A stretch of 64,000 nt of DNA from Bolinopsis microptera (lineage: Eukaryota > Ctenophora > Tentaculata > Lobata > Bolinopsidae), in the NCBI RefSeq assembly GCF_026151205.1, contig NC_087084.1, positions 14,617,760 through 14,681,759 on the forward strand. Reading direction: 5' to 3'. Positions 42,550 through 54,314 of this stretch are shown in pieces (position 1 is the first letter of the stretch; each line of letters opens with the position of its first letter). The notes below the pieces were generated by a model. It was not told the origin of the DNA, made no database searches, and saw only the letters and a list, made by a program, of their open reading frames with translations. The position numbers and the translations under genes are program-made.

Positions 42550-43282
42550 TTGGCTTTATGGAAATTATGGAATTATTCAAAAATGGAATTATTCAAAATT
42601 CTTAAATTTGATGTCCCCCAGTCGATTAAAGATCTTTTCAAGTTCTGTCCTAGAAATGAAAAACTTCGTCTGATTGTCCCATTACTGAGGTTAGATATCT
42701 CCCAACAGAACTTTTTGTACACCTCTACGAAAATTTGGAATGACCTCAGCCCCTATGTATTCGAAATATTTGATGCTAATGAAGATGGGATAATAATCCC
42801 GGGTTCTTCCAAAAATTCAGACTTATCAGCATCGTCAGGTATTATTAAATCTAACCTTAAAAAGCACTTGCTATCCCTCCAAAATCGAGATGACCCTAAT
42901 ACATGGTAACTAATCTATATTATATCTCAAATTCTAAATCATAAATCCGGTACGGCTCTGCTGTCTGCACACATGATATCTCTCTCTGCCATGAAACATG
43001 GCTAACCTTTTAAACTATGATTTAAAACCTAAACCTAAACTAAAACTCAACTGGGCTCTCCTGCATGTGTCACCAAACTAGACCAATAAGTATTTTTAGA
43101 TTATTATATTTTTCTATATTTGTATAATAAGTATATTGACGTAGTGGATGGTTGCCGTTGCACGTTGAGGGGGTTTGAAGCACAGGTCACTCTCAAATCC
43201 TAAAGATAAGCAGTGGCCTTAGGCACTTCAAACCTCTTCGAACCTCCCCTGATTTATTTATTATTGATATTGTTTGATTGTG
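42550..43282 (+). pseudogene. 3' end of a CR1/L2-like LINE
   Basis: The frame 42550-42909 matches the C-terminal tail of CR1/L2-type reverse transcriptase ORFs: short basic patches, then FLYTSTKIWNDLSPYV and IKSNLKKHLLSLQ close to the stop. About 370 bp of 3' UTR-like sequence follow, up to a 29-base G run. The reverse transcriptase core is absent, so this is a typical 5'-truncated copy. Confidence 0.65.
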
Positions 43283-43287
43283 CCGTA

Positions 43288-43288
<1 letters not shown>

Positions 43289-43319
<31 letters not shown>

Positions 43320-43462
43320 ATGGCATAAAATGGCATAAAATGGAGACTTTTTCTATGGAGAAAATGGAAAAACCCATGAGTAATTCTCCATTTTCTCCAT
43401 TTTATGCCATGAATTTTGTCTTCGGAATTTCATCTTTAACACCATTTAACACCTAAATTGGA
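43289..43462. repeat. G homopolymer (29 nt) with adjacent inverted repeat, cut by the gap
   Basis: The G run is followed by ATGGCATAAAATGGCATAAA and ATGGAGAAAATGGA, then the inverse TTCTCCATTTTCTCCATTTT and ATGCCATG by 43412. This has the look of the homopolymer-ended elements at 56541 and 58638, but the other end falls in or beyond the gap. Confidence 0.45.
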
Positions 43463-43562
43463 NNNNNNNNNNNNNNNNNNNNNNNNNNNNNNNNNNNNNN
43501 NNNNNNNNNNNNNNNNNNNNNNNNNNNNNNNNNNNNNNNNNNNNNNNNNNNNNNNNNNNNNN
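43463..43562. other. assembly gap (100 N)
   Basis: Exactly 100 N, a conventional placeholder for a gap of unknown size. Order and distance of features across it are not certain. Confidence 0.99.
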
Positions 43563-45480
43563 TTTTGCCGGGAATTAATCATAAAAAAACCTCAGAACCA
43601 TTTGAAATAAAAAAAATTGCCAAAACCCCTCACCCACCATTTCCCCCCCAAAGCCCTAAAAACTAAAATTTAAAAATAATTTTTTGGGTTTGGGGTAATT
43701 TCCGAAGGGCTTAATAAAGGGGAAAAACGGTAAGAGTTTACGGGGGTTTTTTTTTTGGGTTGGGCGGATAAACTCTGACAAGCCAAATTAAAGTTTTTTA
43801 AATCGGTCGGTGGGGGTTTTAAGTGGTTTAAATGATCATTTTGTGACCCAAATGTATATTTAAGTGCGGGGGGGATGTGTGTACCTCCCACTCTCGCTCT
43901 CTCGCTCTCCCCTCAAAAAAATTTGCTATATAATTAGGAAATTTTTTGGCGGGAATTTAAGTTTGGGCCTATCAAAATATTACTATTGAAGTGGGGGCCT
44001 CAAATTAAAATTGGGTCTGTTTTGGAATGAGGGGGGTTGAAATTTTCGCATCGTTTTAATGAATGCGGGTTTTGAATAAAAAGGGTGGTTTATACTTTTG
44101 CGATTTTGAAGCCCCGGCCGTAGCCAGGGGTTTTACCGTAAATTTTTTAAAATTCACGTAGTGTTTCAAGCTTTTTTTAAAAGTTTAAAAGTCGGGGGAC
44201 CGTTGGGTGGCAGTTTGGGGGTTAGTGGCCTAACCCGTTGATATTTACCACTACCGCAGGTCGAAAGGAAGGGGGTTTCCGGCCCGGGGAAAATGCTTGT
44301 TAATGGAGAACAGGGGGGTAGCTGTGGGCAATGTAAAATAAAATGTAAAAAAATTTTTCATATTTTTTTATAATAAAATTTTTGAGGTTGATTATTTTCA
44401 AAAAGCAGATTTTGGTACCAACCCCCCCGTAGTTATCCACCCTTTTTTTTTTCCCCTGTGAAGTTTAAAAGGCCCCAAAAGAACCCCTTAAAAGCTCCTC
44501 CCAGGTTAGTCTTTTAGGGTTGCTACAGCGGGTTAAAAAGTTCCCCCGGAAGTGAGTAGTGGGGTGGGGCACGTTTTTTTACGTCACGCCATCCAACCGG
44601 GGGGGGAGAGTGGGTTTTGGGGGGAGTACCTCATTTTGGGTTTTACGAACAATTTAAAACCATTTTATCATGGAATAAAAACCCAAAAGATCCGAAAAGG
44701 ACGATAAGAACTAAAGAAAAACTTCAATGGATTCAGGGTTCACTGTTTTTTTTTCTGGGGAAAAGACACTTTGACCAGATGAAACATGGGGTGGGGGGGT
44801 TTTGTGGAAAAAGTCGCCCCCCAACAAAAGGCCCGGTTTTTCCCAAATCCGGGCCCGGATGCAGTGGGCCATTTACCAAGTGTGTTTTTGGCAGTTCGGG
44901 GACTAACCCCCCCAAAAAGCCCGGGCCCCAAGATTGCTTAGGGTTTAAATAAAAAAGGGGGGAAAAAAAGGGAAAAGGGGGCCATCACTGGGGGGAGAGA
45001 CCGCCTTGTATTGTTTTGTTTGAAAACAGGGGGAACATTACACTGAGTCGACCCCTTGCCCAAACTATAAAAAACTAGCCATCGAGAATTTTGGGGTTAA
45101 TCTGCCCACAATAAATTTAAAATCCCCCGGTTTGGGAGCAATGTCTTGAAGGTGCTAAAGCCCATGATTCAGGATCCCCCCTAACCCAAAGAGTTTGGGA
45201 AGAAAAGGAGGGAGGGGGTAGAGGTGGGGACGAAGCCGGGGAAAAAAGGAGCTTTTTTGAGACCCCTTACCTGATAATTTTATCAGTAGTGAACCCGTAT
45301 AAATTTCACGGGGCCCCCCGGGTTGTTCCCCCCCCCCCCCCCCCCCCAATTATTCCCCCCCCCCCCCCCCCCCCCAATAAATTCCCCCCCCCCCCCCCCC
45401 CCCCCCCCGGGTTTTAAAACCCCCCCCCCCCCCCAGTATTTTAAGGGGGAAAAAACAAAAAAACTCCCCCTTCTCACAGA
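43563..45480. other. low-quality or unusual sequence after the gap
   Basis: Extremely rich in homopolymer runs of G, C, A and T (for example four C runs of 15-22 within 45328-45434). It has no convincing frame and no similarity to anything else in the window. The texture is that of an unpolished long-read contig end. I would not trust gene calls here. Confidence 0.6.
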
Positions 45481-46850
45481 CCATTATTATTACCCCCTAA
45501 AACGGGGTGTAGTCATCACTAAAATGAACGAGAATAAGGATTGTATTATAAGGATTGTATATACAGGCTTTCAAAGTAGAACCTGTAAGGAAACCCAGCA
45601 GGTGATTATTACGTCATTCAGTCACGACCCCCTCACACACACCACTTGCATTTACACAGAAACTAACATGTTCACTATTCGGACATGTTCACTGTTCGAT
45701 ACGTTCACTGTTCAGACATGTTCAGACATGTTCACTGTTCAGACATGTTCAGACATGTTCACTGAACATTGTTCAGACATTGTTCAGACATTGTAACTGT
45801 TTCTGTTATGTAGAAAATATTTGTATTTTTTTCGTGAAACGGCAATATTTCATCAGAACTAAAATTCCACATTTAGCCTATAAAAGGTGAAAATCTAATT
45901 AAAAACCAGATGTTCCCCCTGTAATAAATGTCTCTAACTGGGGGTAAATCGGTCATTGCATTCTAGAATAGTGTATTATTTCCTTCAACATTCGAAATTG
46001 ACGGAAGGATTGCAATCCCATGTTTAGGATTACATAACTTAAGAGCGACCTGCTCCAGATGCACCAGATGGACCATGATCGAGATACAGATACAGCTTAT
46101 GTAGGTAATGCTTTTATCAGTATCAGCTTTAATATGAAAGACATACCAGTACCACCCAATCAAGTGAATTTCCAATACCTCTAATACAACACCTAATACC
46201 GATGAAATTCGTTTCGACTCTATCGTCAATTAAATACTATGACCATATATGGTATTCATTTTTACTAAAACGACAAACAAACTTCAAAGTTTGATCGACT
46301 TCAGATTGTGCGGTTAACTGGTCATGTCATTTCTGAGGAAAACTTTTAAAAACCTGTAACTGACCAGAGACATGACTTCTCGCTGCACGAGAGAAAACGC
46401 CTTAACCAAAAAAATTATTTTCTCCGAAAATTCCACTCTAACCAGGAAATGCTCGATTACAAAAATGGGTATTCTCAAAATATTTTTTTGTGTGGAAACG
46501 GTGCGCTAGATGGTCACTGAACTGCCTATGAGGTCAGTTGGGTTGGACAGGTTTGGTGTATGCCCCCTTAAGTGTTCAATCTTTGTTGGGAAATACACAA
46601 ACCAAAAAGTTTCGATAATAAACTGTTTATATTTCTGCTCATATGATTGTTTATTAATTGTGTCCCAAAATATCGCATGGACCATTCCGTTCGAACCATT
46701 CAAAACCACGTAACTATATTCACGATTTACGTCGAAAATTTCCGAGACGTCGATTATATCTATTGAGATGATAACGATACAAACAATGGTATTATTATTT
46801 ATTGTAATTTTGAAATTAAAAACTTTTAGGTAAACACCACCAGTGCAGCA

Positions 46851-46853
<3 letters not shown>
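45481..46853. other. gene-free stretch with a short tandem repeat
   Basis: A tandem array at about 45668-45796 repeats the words CATGTTCACTGTTCAGA / GTTCAGACATGTTCA seven or eight times. The remainder is AT-rich without a recognised gene. The stretch ends at a 28-base C run (46854-46881). Confidence 0.5.
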
Positions 46854-46882
<29 letters not shown>

Positions 46883-46987
46883 CACAAGTGAACTGTATTG
46901 TTCGAAAATGAAATGTAGTGGTTGTCATGCACCAGTACTGAGATGTGCCGTGTTAGGGAATGTATTACAGGAGAGGCTGAGAGTAGT

Positions 46988-47166
46988 AGTGTTCAGTGTA
47001 CATTATACATTATACATTATACAGTGTACATTATACAGTGTACATTATACAGTGTACAGTGTACATTATACAGTGTACATTATACAGTGTACATTATACA
47101 GTGTACATTATACAGTGTACAGTGTACATTATACAGTGTACATTTTACAGTGTACATTATACAATT
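46988..47166 (+). repeat. tandem array of a 14-bp unit (ACAGTGTACATTAT)
   Basis: About 12 units with a few shortened ones (ACAGTGTACAGTGTACATTAT). The unit is rich in TGTACA/GTAC palindromes, so both strands fold readily. Frames running through it encode Tyr/Thr/Leu/Ile repeats and are artefacts. Similar TACAGTATAC-type words occur near 63520. Confidence 0.8.
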
Positions 47167-47622
47167 CATACACTTAGAGTAGCAGTGTGTACAAGTTTTC
47201 AACCAGTTATTAACATATTCCTTATTGACTCGTCCAGACTCCAGCGGTGAAATGTTCATTATGTCACGTCGTTAGAAGTGAAGATGGAGAAAGGAAAGCA
47301 TATTTCACATTTCACTCTCGTAATGTCACCCTACATCATGACATTACGGGAACCTCCTAATCAGAGTTATTAACAACACTTTCATTTCGTTATTTTAACA
47401 AGTACACTAATAATATTGTTCACGTCATCTCCCAGTAACATGCAAGCCAATTAAACATATTATCCCGTCATTATATCCACCCTTGTAATTGTAGTTGCAG
47501 TTACTAATTACAGGGTGGGCCACAATTTAAGTTATCATGTTCACATGCAAGTACAGGTATCTAACAGTAGCAAAAACATATCTTAGTGATGTATAAATGA
47601 TAAAGTATTATTATATGTATAA
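47167..47622. other. gene-free stretch
   Basis: AT-rich; includes a short imperfect inverted pair around TAATGTCACCCTACATCATGACATTA (about 47321-47346). No gene recognised. Confidence 0.4.
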
Positions 47623-47682
47623 AGTACGTATAAAGTACGTACAATGTACGTACAATGTACGTACAATGTACGTACAATGTAC
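47623..47682 (+). repeat. short tandem array of TACGTACAATG units
   Basis: Five to six copies of a 12-bp GTACGTACAATG unit, preceded by two AAAGTACGTAT variants. Palindromic like the 14-bp array 500 bp away. Confidence 0.75.
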
Positions 47683-48600
47683 TGGGTGTTATGGTTATCC
47701 TATAAATGGTCTTCAGTTCCCACAACAAATCAAGTCCCCGTTATGGTTATATATACTATTAGTATTACAGCATATAACTAGTATTACCTCGTAATATGTT
47801 GACAGTGAGAAAGACTAATAACTAATAAGGTTGTGAGTTGCAATGATGGATCTCGAACTTTATACTCCTTTGTAAAATCAAAATATCGTACAAAAACCTT
47901 CTTTGGGACACAGCATTCTTCAGAAGGCCGAGATTTAATAAGATTTGACAACCCAATTCATCCTATTTTTAGATGTGAGGGTTTTGGTACATTTGATGAC
48001 AAATCACAACATCCATACTGAGTTGAAATAGAGCCTAGAGGGAGTACCTCCCATCCCAAATGAAATCTAAGACGATGGAAAGATCACGAATTTCAATTTG
48101 TAAGCCAGTATCTATAAAGTATAAATACGCAGAGATTTCAACTAGCACATTTCTAAAACTATCTTCAATCTAATAAAGTGTAGACTTTATCAAAGTATCC
48201 TTGTGGCAGGTGTGGCTGGAATTCACTTTCAAAGTTCACAGAAATAATTGCGTTATGATCAAAAGAGCGCAAAGTAAAACTGCTAGTTAGAATTGTCGAG
48301 ACTGAAATCGCGTTTGGTAGACAGTTTCTATACACATATTGTAATTCTTTACTTGTTACTTTTAAATAGTTATCAGACTTACATATCGATCATTTACTTC
48401 AAAGTTTTAGTGTTATTTACTTTACATTTTTAAGATTTTTCGACATTTTAAAAAGATTCTTTTAAAAAAATTAAAATACATTTCACTTGTTTTGTCTACT
48501 ACCGCACTATGGATACTATAGCTGACTGATTCGCAGTTGGCTTTTGGAAAAAGTAGACATCGAGGAGGACCTGCTTTTTTACAGTTGCTTGCAGATTTTA
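47683..48600. other. gene-free stretch with one doubtful frame
   Basis: The plus frame 47842-48021 is protein-like (YSFVKSKYRTKTFFGTQHSS, EGRDLIRFDNPIHPIFRCEG) but short, with no start, no clear splice site and no similarity I recognise. It may be a pseudo-exon. The rest is AT-rich. Confidence 0.3.
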
Positions 48601-48610
48601 TTGGTCGTAC

Positions 48611-49346
48611 TAGCCGGCTGATTGGTAACTAGCTGCCGGCTGATTGGTAACTAGTAGCCAGCTGATTGGTAACTAGCTGCCGGCTGATTGGTAACTAGCT
48701 GCCGGCTGATTGGTAACTAGTAGCCAGCTGATTGGTAACTAGCTGCCGGCTGATTGGTAACTAGCTGCCGGCTGATTGGTAACTAGCTGCCGGCTGATTG
48801 ATAACTAGTAGCCAGCTGATTGGTAACTAGCTGCCGGCTGATTGGTAACTAGTAGCCAGCTGATTGGTAACTAGCTGCCGGCTGATTGGTAACTAGCTGC
48901 CGGCTGATTGGTAACTAGCTGCCGGCTGATTGGTAACTAGTAGCCGGCTGATTGGTAACTAGCTGCCGGCTGATTGGTAACTAGCTGCCGGCTGATTGGT
49001 AACTAGTAGCCAGCTGATTGGTAACAAGCTGCCGGCTGATTGGTAACTAGCTGCCGGCTGATTGGTAACTAGCTGCCGGCTGATTGGTAACTAGTAGCCA
49101 GCTGATTGGTAACTAGCTGCCGGCTGATTGGTAACTAGTAGCCGGCTGATTGGTAACTAGCTGCCGGCTGATTGGTAACTAGCTGCCAACTGATTGGTAA
49201 CTAGTAGCCGGCTGATTGGTAACTAGCTGCCAACTGATTGGTAACTAGCTGCCGGCTGATTGGTAACTACCTGCCGGCTGATTGGTAACTAGCTGCCGGC
49301 TGATTGGTAACTACCTGCCGGCTGATTGGTAACTACCTGCCGGCTG
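48611..49346 (+). repeat. 22-bp minisatellite, about 33 units
   Basis: The unit has the core GCTGATTGGTAACTAG plus a 6-bp variable joint (CTGCCG, TAGCCG, TAGCCA, CTGCCA). The alternation CTGCCG/TAGCCA is not strictly periodic. The last units drift to CTACCTGCCG. Each unit contains GATTGG (inverse CCAATC, the CCAAT-box core). Units are continuous, with no spacers, so this is not a CRISPR array. Confidence 0.92.
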
Positions 49347-51875
49347 TTCCTGTCAAAATTAATAATCTCTTCCTCTGAAGAACTTCTTATCAGTCCACTA
49401 TAATAATTTTCTTATCTCACTTAAAACCAAGTAGGTATAGATAGGCAGATAGGAGTAATATTTCAATCATATGCCCTAGACTGTAATTCTTATCGTCGTT
49501 TATCCACTTGATGTAATTGCGAGAGCGTGTGATACCTTAATTTATCCTAATTAACCTCATTAACAGTAATTACTTAATATTCAAGTTCCATTTCTGCGGA
49601 CTTGCGATGGGGGCGGATAACACAGTGCTATCAACAATTATACCTATGTGAATATGCTATTAATAACGATGAATAGAATATATATTAATTTAATATGTAT
49701 AATGTCTTTGATAATTATAGTATTATTAACAATAAGGCCGGTTCCAGGGAGATTATTAAGTACACTAGTGTGACAATTAATTAATTAATTAATTAACAAT
49801 AATGTTACGCAATGTGTTTTCCGATACTGTTGGACGAATGTTACGCTTGTACTGCAATTATACTAAACTAATGTTATACTAAGCTAAGGTTACTTTAATG
49901 TTACACTAATGTAACACTTTCGTTAAACTAATGTTACAGCATTGAACTGATCTAGATTTACACTGCGAGTATATTACACGTCACATAGTATGTTACACGT
50001 CGCATAACCAATACGTTTTACATAAATAGGTAACAATTCCGTCAGACGAGTGAAGGCAGTGAAATGGGAGGCGTTCCATAAACTGTCACTTCTCCTGTTA
50101 TACATGTATGGTGTATTTATGAAGAGTGTATAAAAAGTGTGCATAATATGTGTATATACTATCTATTTATTGTGTACTTAACTCCACATGTAACACTTCG
50201 CATCATACACAGTGGGGTTAATTTCAACATTCGAGATGACTAGTGAGGGGGAGGGTGGTGTTGTGAAATTCTGAAATTTTAAAAATTAAGAATATCGAAG
50301 GCACCCAAAACTTTAAAAATCAGAACAAAACTTTTTGACACTGATTCATCTGAGAAGAATTTGTCAGATAAATTGGTGGTCTTTCCCATTTATCTACGGG
50401 CTACAATCACCCAATTTCACTTTACCAAATATGGTGTGGTTTTCGGTTGCACATTGTGACACTATTCAGTAACAATATTAGCTGGATCGCACGAGTGTCC
50501 TGCGGGAAATTTGTCCCTATTTCTAAAGTTCTAATTGTCCCTAATTTTCTAATTGTCCTAATTTCAATTTAATGTGACAGAAACTCCATTCTTTCTAGTC
50601 TTCATCATTTCCTAAAGTGGTTATGTCTGTACCTCATGATAGTTTGCTATCTGATCGTTTATCTACTAATAATAATGCACGTAACGTCACGACGTCTAAA
50701 GAAGGGTGGCTGACCGGAAGTGTGTATGTATTGCTGTTATCACGCATACACTGGTTGACGTAAATGTGAAGATGATGACATCTCCGGGAATTTACTGGTT
50801 TTCTGTCAGATTTACACATAATATGTATCGCATATTATTGATGGGTTACACAAAATGATGCATATGAGTTTGCACTGTCTTGAAAATTAACACTCTAAAG
50901 TGAACAGTGCTATAGGGAGTGATGAGCACCACCGACTTTGTGTTCACCTTATTTTGTACATTTTCACATTTTGGAATTTTCAGATCGGTACCTTATTCTG
51001 ATGGGTACCCCTCTGATTGATAACTGACAACCGGAAGATAACCGGAAGATAACCGGATTAGGGGAAGATAACCGGATTGGTGAAAATGTGTACACGCATA
51101 CGCACACACACACAAAAACACATATACGCGCACACACACGTTAACACAACGGCGTGATCGCACGTTTTCAACTACATCACTTTGCAGTAATTTGCAACAC
51201 GTAAATCTCGTAAAAACGGAGCCCGTAGGACTTGGCGCTTTGCCCAAAGAAGGAACAGCCACTCTGACATCAACTCTTTCGCCCGTCTTCCAATTAGGAA
51301 AACTAAGCTGGTTTGAAAGGATCGTGTTACAGATACAGAGTGTAATGAATAGTGTTGAGTGAGTGACACTGAAATGACGTATTTGTACTTGTGTACCGGT
51401 GTTACTCGTCAGATGAACAAAGGTTTATTTCTGGGAGCTTTTAACTCCTCAAAAATGCAACACTGATTTATATTCTTGTGGTTACATTTGATGACTAAAC
51501 GATGTGTTTCTATGGGCTAAATCAAGGGAGTTGAGAACAAGTGAACAGAATTTATTCATTTGTTGAAGAGGAAACTTGGGCAAGCGAAGAACTATCCAGA
51601 AAGAGAGATGGTGAGTGTGGCAGTAGAATGGCCACCGCCTCACAGGTGTCACACACAGTCTGGGATAAATGCCACTGAAATGCAGCTGAAGAGAGAGAAA
51701 GGACCTAATGTTGAGTGGATCAAGACTCCAGGACCGAAGACTCGGATCGAACAAGAATAGCAAACAAGCAAAACAAATGTAGACTCGGTAGGGCTGGGAC
51801 GCCTCAAACAACCCCATTTTAATACCTGCCCATCAAATATCGACTGAGAAGACCTCTTGAAGATCTGATGTATAC
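49347..51875. other. gene-poor stretch, probably intron of the INTS6-like gene
   Basis: Contains TTAATTAATTAATTAATTAA (49780-49795), repeated AATGTTACACTAA words (49800-49935), GATAACCGGAAGATAACCGG repeats (about 51033-51075) and a CA/AC-rich tract (51093-51140). Two plus-strand stretches are open and protein-like: 51187-51360 (KTEPVGLGALPKEG...LSWFERIVLQIQSV) and 51560-51760 (EREMVSVAVEWPPPHR...VEWIKTPGPK). I cannot identify them. No further INTS6 exon was recognised on the minus strand. Confidence 0.4.
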
Positions 51876-52159
51876 CTTGATTGCCGCTGGGAAGTCTTCA
51901 CAGGTGACCAGCATGTACCTATCCTTCCAGTTGACGTGATCTTTACCGCGTATCTGGGGATTGAGTGAATTTAGTTGAAGTTTCTTAATCGGGATGTAGA
52001 GTGAGTGGTGATTAAGATTTCAAGTTGTGGGATGGTTAATACTGATACCTTTAAGAAGCTTTCCACGGCAATCTTTCCGTAGTCAAGATACGTCGGTCCC
52101 AAATAAGTCCGTTGATTCATGGATCCGCTGGTATCTATAAGGAACAGGATGACAGCCAT
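51876..52159 (-). CDS. INTS6: Integrator complex subunit 6-like, first two coding exons (von Willebrand A domain start)
   Basis: Exon 1 (52049-52159, 37 codons) starts at ATG and reads MAVILFLIDTSGSMNQRTYL...YGKIAVESFLK. Exon 2 (51876-51953, 26 codons) reads IRGKDHVNWKDRYMLVTCED...AAIK. Donors GTATCAG and GTATAC and acceptor CCCCAG fit, and both junctions are phase 0. The pattern FLIDTSxSMNQR..LG.TYLD.xKxAVExFxK followed by DRYMLVT is that of the N-terminal vWA domain of INTS6, with the DTSGS metal-binding (MIDAS) motif. INTS6 belongs to the Integrator complex, which in the nucleus processes snRNA 3' ends and terminates paused polymerase II, and recruits PP2A. The next exons were not found to the left. 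They may lie beyond a long repeat-filled intron or the gap, or this may be a fragment. Confidence 0.85.
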
Positions 52160-53582
52160 CGCGATTCATGAGACCTAAAGGAGTTGTTGGGTTACTTGTA
52201 AGTTTTACACTCACTACCGACGAACTTAATGTTGCGTTAGTGTATCATTGTCCGCAAACTAGTAGAGCTCCCAAAACACAACAGCCACAACGGGCTGTTG
52301 CTGGAATTACAAGGAGAGCTGCTAGAGGAAACAAAAAAGTCACGTGGGAGGTCACTGTGTCATGCTTCGATCACGCTTCCCAATCTCAGGTGCTCGATTG
52401 GCTAACGCTTAACTTTGCTGCTTACTCCGCACACATTTCAGAACTGACTATGTGAGATCTGTGATGACAAAGTTTGGGACGTTGATTGCGCGTCGCGGTA
52501 GTTCTAAATATTTCATAATAAAAGTCAATTCCTTGGCACTTAGAGTACAAACTAAATATTTTAAAACTCTTATTGCTTTAAGAATTATTCTGCAAACAAA
52601 ACAACACTAACAGTTGCTAAATTTAATTCACGGAACAGAATTTTTATTATGATAATATGAAAAACTATAATGAAAATGTTAAATAATTTAATAAAGATTG
52701 AAATGAAAATTATTAAATGTTTATAAATAATTGGATAATCTAAAGTATAGATTTTTGTAAATTTTATTAAATCAAGCGGTATACTATAAAACGTTAGATG
52801 ATATAAAATAATTGTAAATCGATATTTATGATTTGTAAATTGGACATGAATTGAAATCAAATATCAAACATTTTCGGTTTCAATTTCAAAATCACACACA
52901 TGAATACAAAAAATTATAAAAGATTTTTAAATGATATGAAAAAGGTTTTTTAGAATTTCTTATAATTATGATATAATGATGTAAAAAAATGGGATCTATT
53001 GACAAAATAAATGGTTAAAATACCCAGAAGCGCTAAAATTCTAAAAATGTGTGCCGCGCAATTTTTTTCTTTTATAGAACTTCGTTATTGGTTATAAATC
53101 GAGCGCTATTTATAAAACTTCCCTGTTCTTGTCAACCGTCAGTTATTAAATTTATTTGACCGTTTAGTTAAATGATTTTAGTTTTTAAACACATTTTACA
53201 GAATAAACAAATTCACATCAATTTAAGTATGACTATTTTTTCTTGACTACTAATTGAATAGTGAATGGGTAGAAAGCAATAGAAAAAGTATTCGAATGAT
53301 GTACATAAAATATAACAATAACCCTATATAAAATGAAACCGTCAAAAATCTAGTGTATATGTGAAAATTGGCCAGAAATTGGGCAGAAAACTGATCTAGG
53401 TCAAGGAACGTGCGGCCTGAAAGTGTTTGCACTCACCAAAATGCTAGCTGGGATGAGTTTTAGAAGACAAGTCTCTTTGACCGTTTAGTTGCCGACGATT
53501 CATTAACTTTCACGTCTTAAGTATGCTTTGATGATACTTGTGCTCTACAAAAGAAGTTTTGATTTTGTCTTTGCCTCGAGCG
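52160..53582. other. upstream flank of the INTS6-like gene and AT-rich spacer
   Basis: The first 300 bp are of more balanced composition, with a CACGTG box (52340) and GATTGG (inverse CCAAT, 52396), and probably contain the promoter. From 52500 to 53300 the sequence is about 75-80% AT with no frame. Confidence 0.45.
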
Positions 53583-53850
53583 TTCTAAATCACTCTATCT
53601 TCGAGATTTTTAAAAAGGGCCCCCGAATGTTGAAACCAACTTGAATCGATGTATTTTCGGACGCTGATTCTGAATCACCCCCATAACACAGTGTTAAAAT
53701 ACTTCCCTGGTGAGATATTGGCGAAGAAATGTCCCGATCACGTGATGTGACCGATTAAGGACGTTGGTCTAATTTCTCGTTATGGTTTCAGCATATGCTT
53801 CTGTCAGGGATTGGGTTAGGGTTAGGGGTGGGATCAGATCCCTATTGGGC
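53583..53850 (+). repeat. dispersed repeat with interstitial TTAGGG units, copy 3
   Basis: Same landmarks as copy 1 in the opposite orientation: TTCGAGATTTTTAAAAAGGG, GGACGCTGATTCTGAATCAC, TTAAAATACTTCCCTGG, GAGATATTGGCGAA, GATCACGTGAT, TTTCAGCATATGCTT, TTGGGTTAGGGTTAGGGGTG. Identity to copy 1 looks high (most bases over about 250 bp). Confidence 0.7.
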
Positions 53851-54314
53851 TACAGTGTAGAGTGATTAATCATCATCCTCTTGGCTTTATAATGAGTTAT
53901 ACTTAAATTACACATTTGCTCACATCACTGCCATCGCTCTGTCACCTTCCTTGTGTTGTTGGTTACTTTTGTGAGCGGGATATAAACACCTCATTTCATT
54001 TCATACATTGATCATATCTTTTTGCCAATATTTAATTAACTAGTTTTATTTCACATTTTTTTATGACACAGTAATTTATTGACACTCACAGCTATAATTT
54101 TAATCATTGAATCAGTATTTTTATCTGTGCTCTGCGTATTGCATCACATGAATCAGTTTTTTAAAATCTATTAACTTATTACACATTTGTGCTCTGCTTA
54201 AGCATCACTTGACTATTTAATAAAATTGTTTGTTCAGGCCATGACCTTATAGTCAGCCAATTGGCCATTGCTATATTATGTGTATATTGTTTTATTTCAC
54301 AACAATTATCAGAT
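53851..54314. other. upstream region of the next gene
   Basis: AT-rich, ending in a fair splice acceptor (CACAACAATTATCAG) 2 bp before the ATG at 54315. That suggests the coding exon is preceded by a non-coding 5' exon. Confidence 0.4.

Noticed and set aside
45283-45477. Glycine- or proline-rich frames over C runs
   Set aside because: Translation of homopolymers in a low-quality region.
46851-47250. Tyr/Thr/Leu/His repeat peptides
   Set aside because: Three frames are open through the 14-bp tandem repeat; no start or splice evidence.
48611-49346. CRISPR-like array
   Set aside because: Units are directly contiguous 22-mers without unique spacers, and the genome is eukaryotic.
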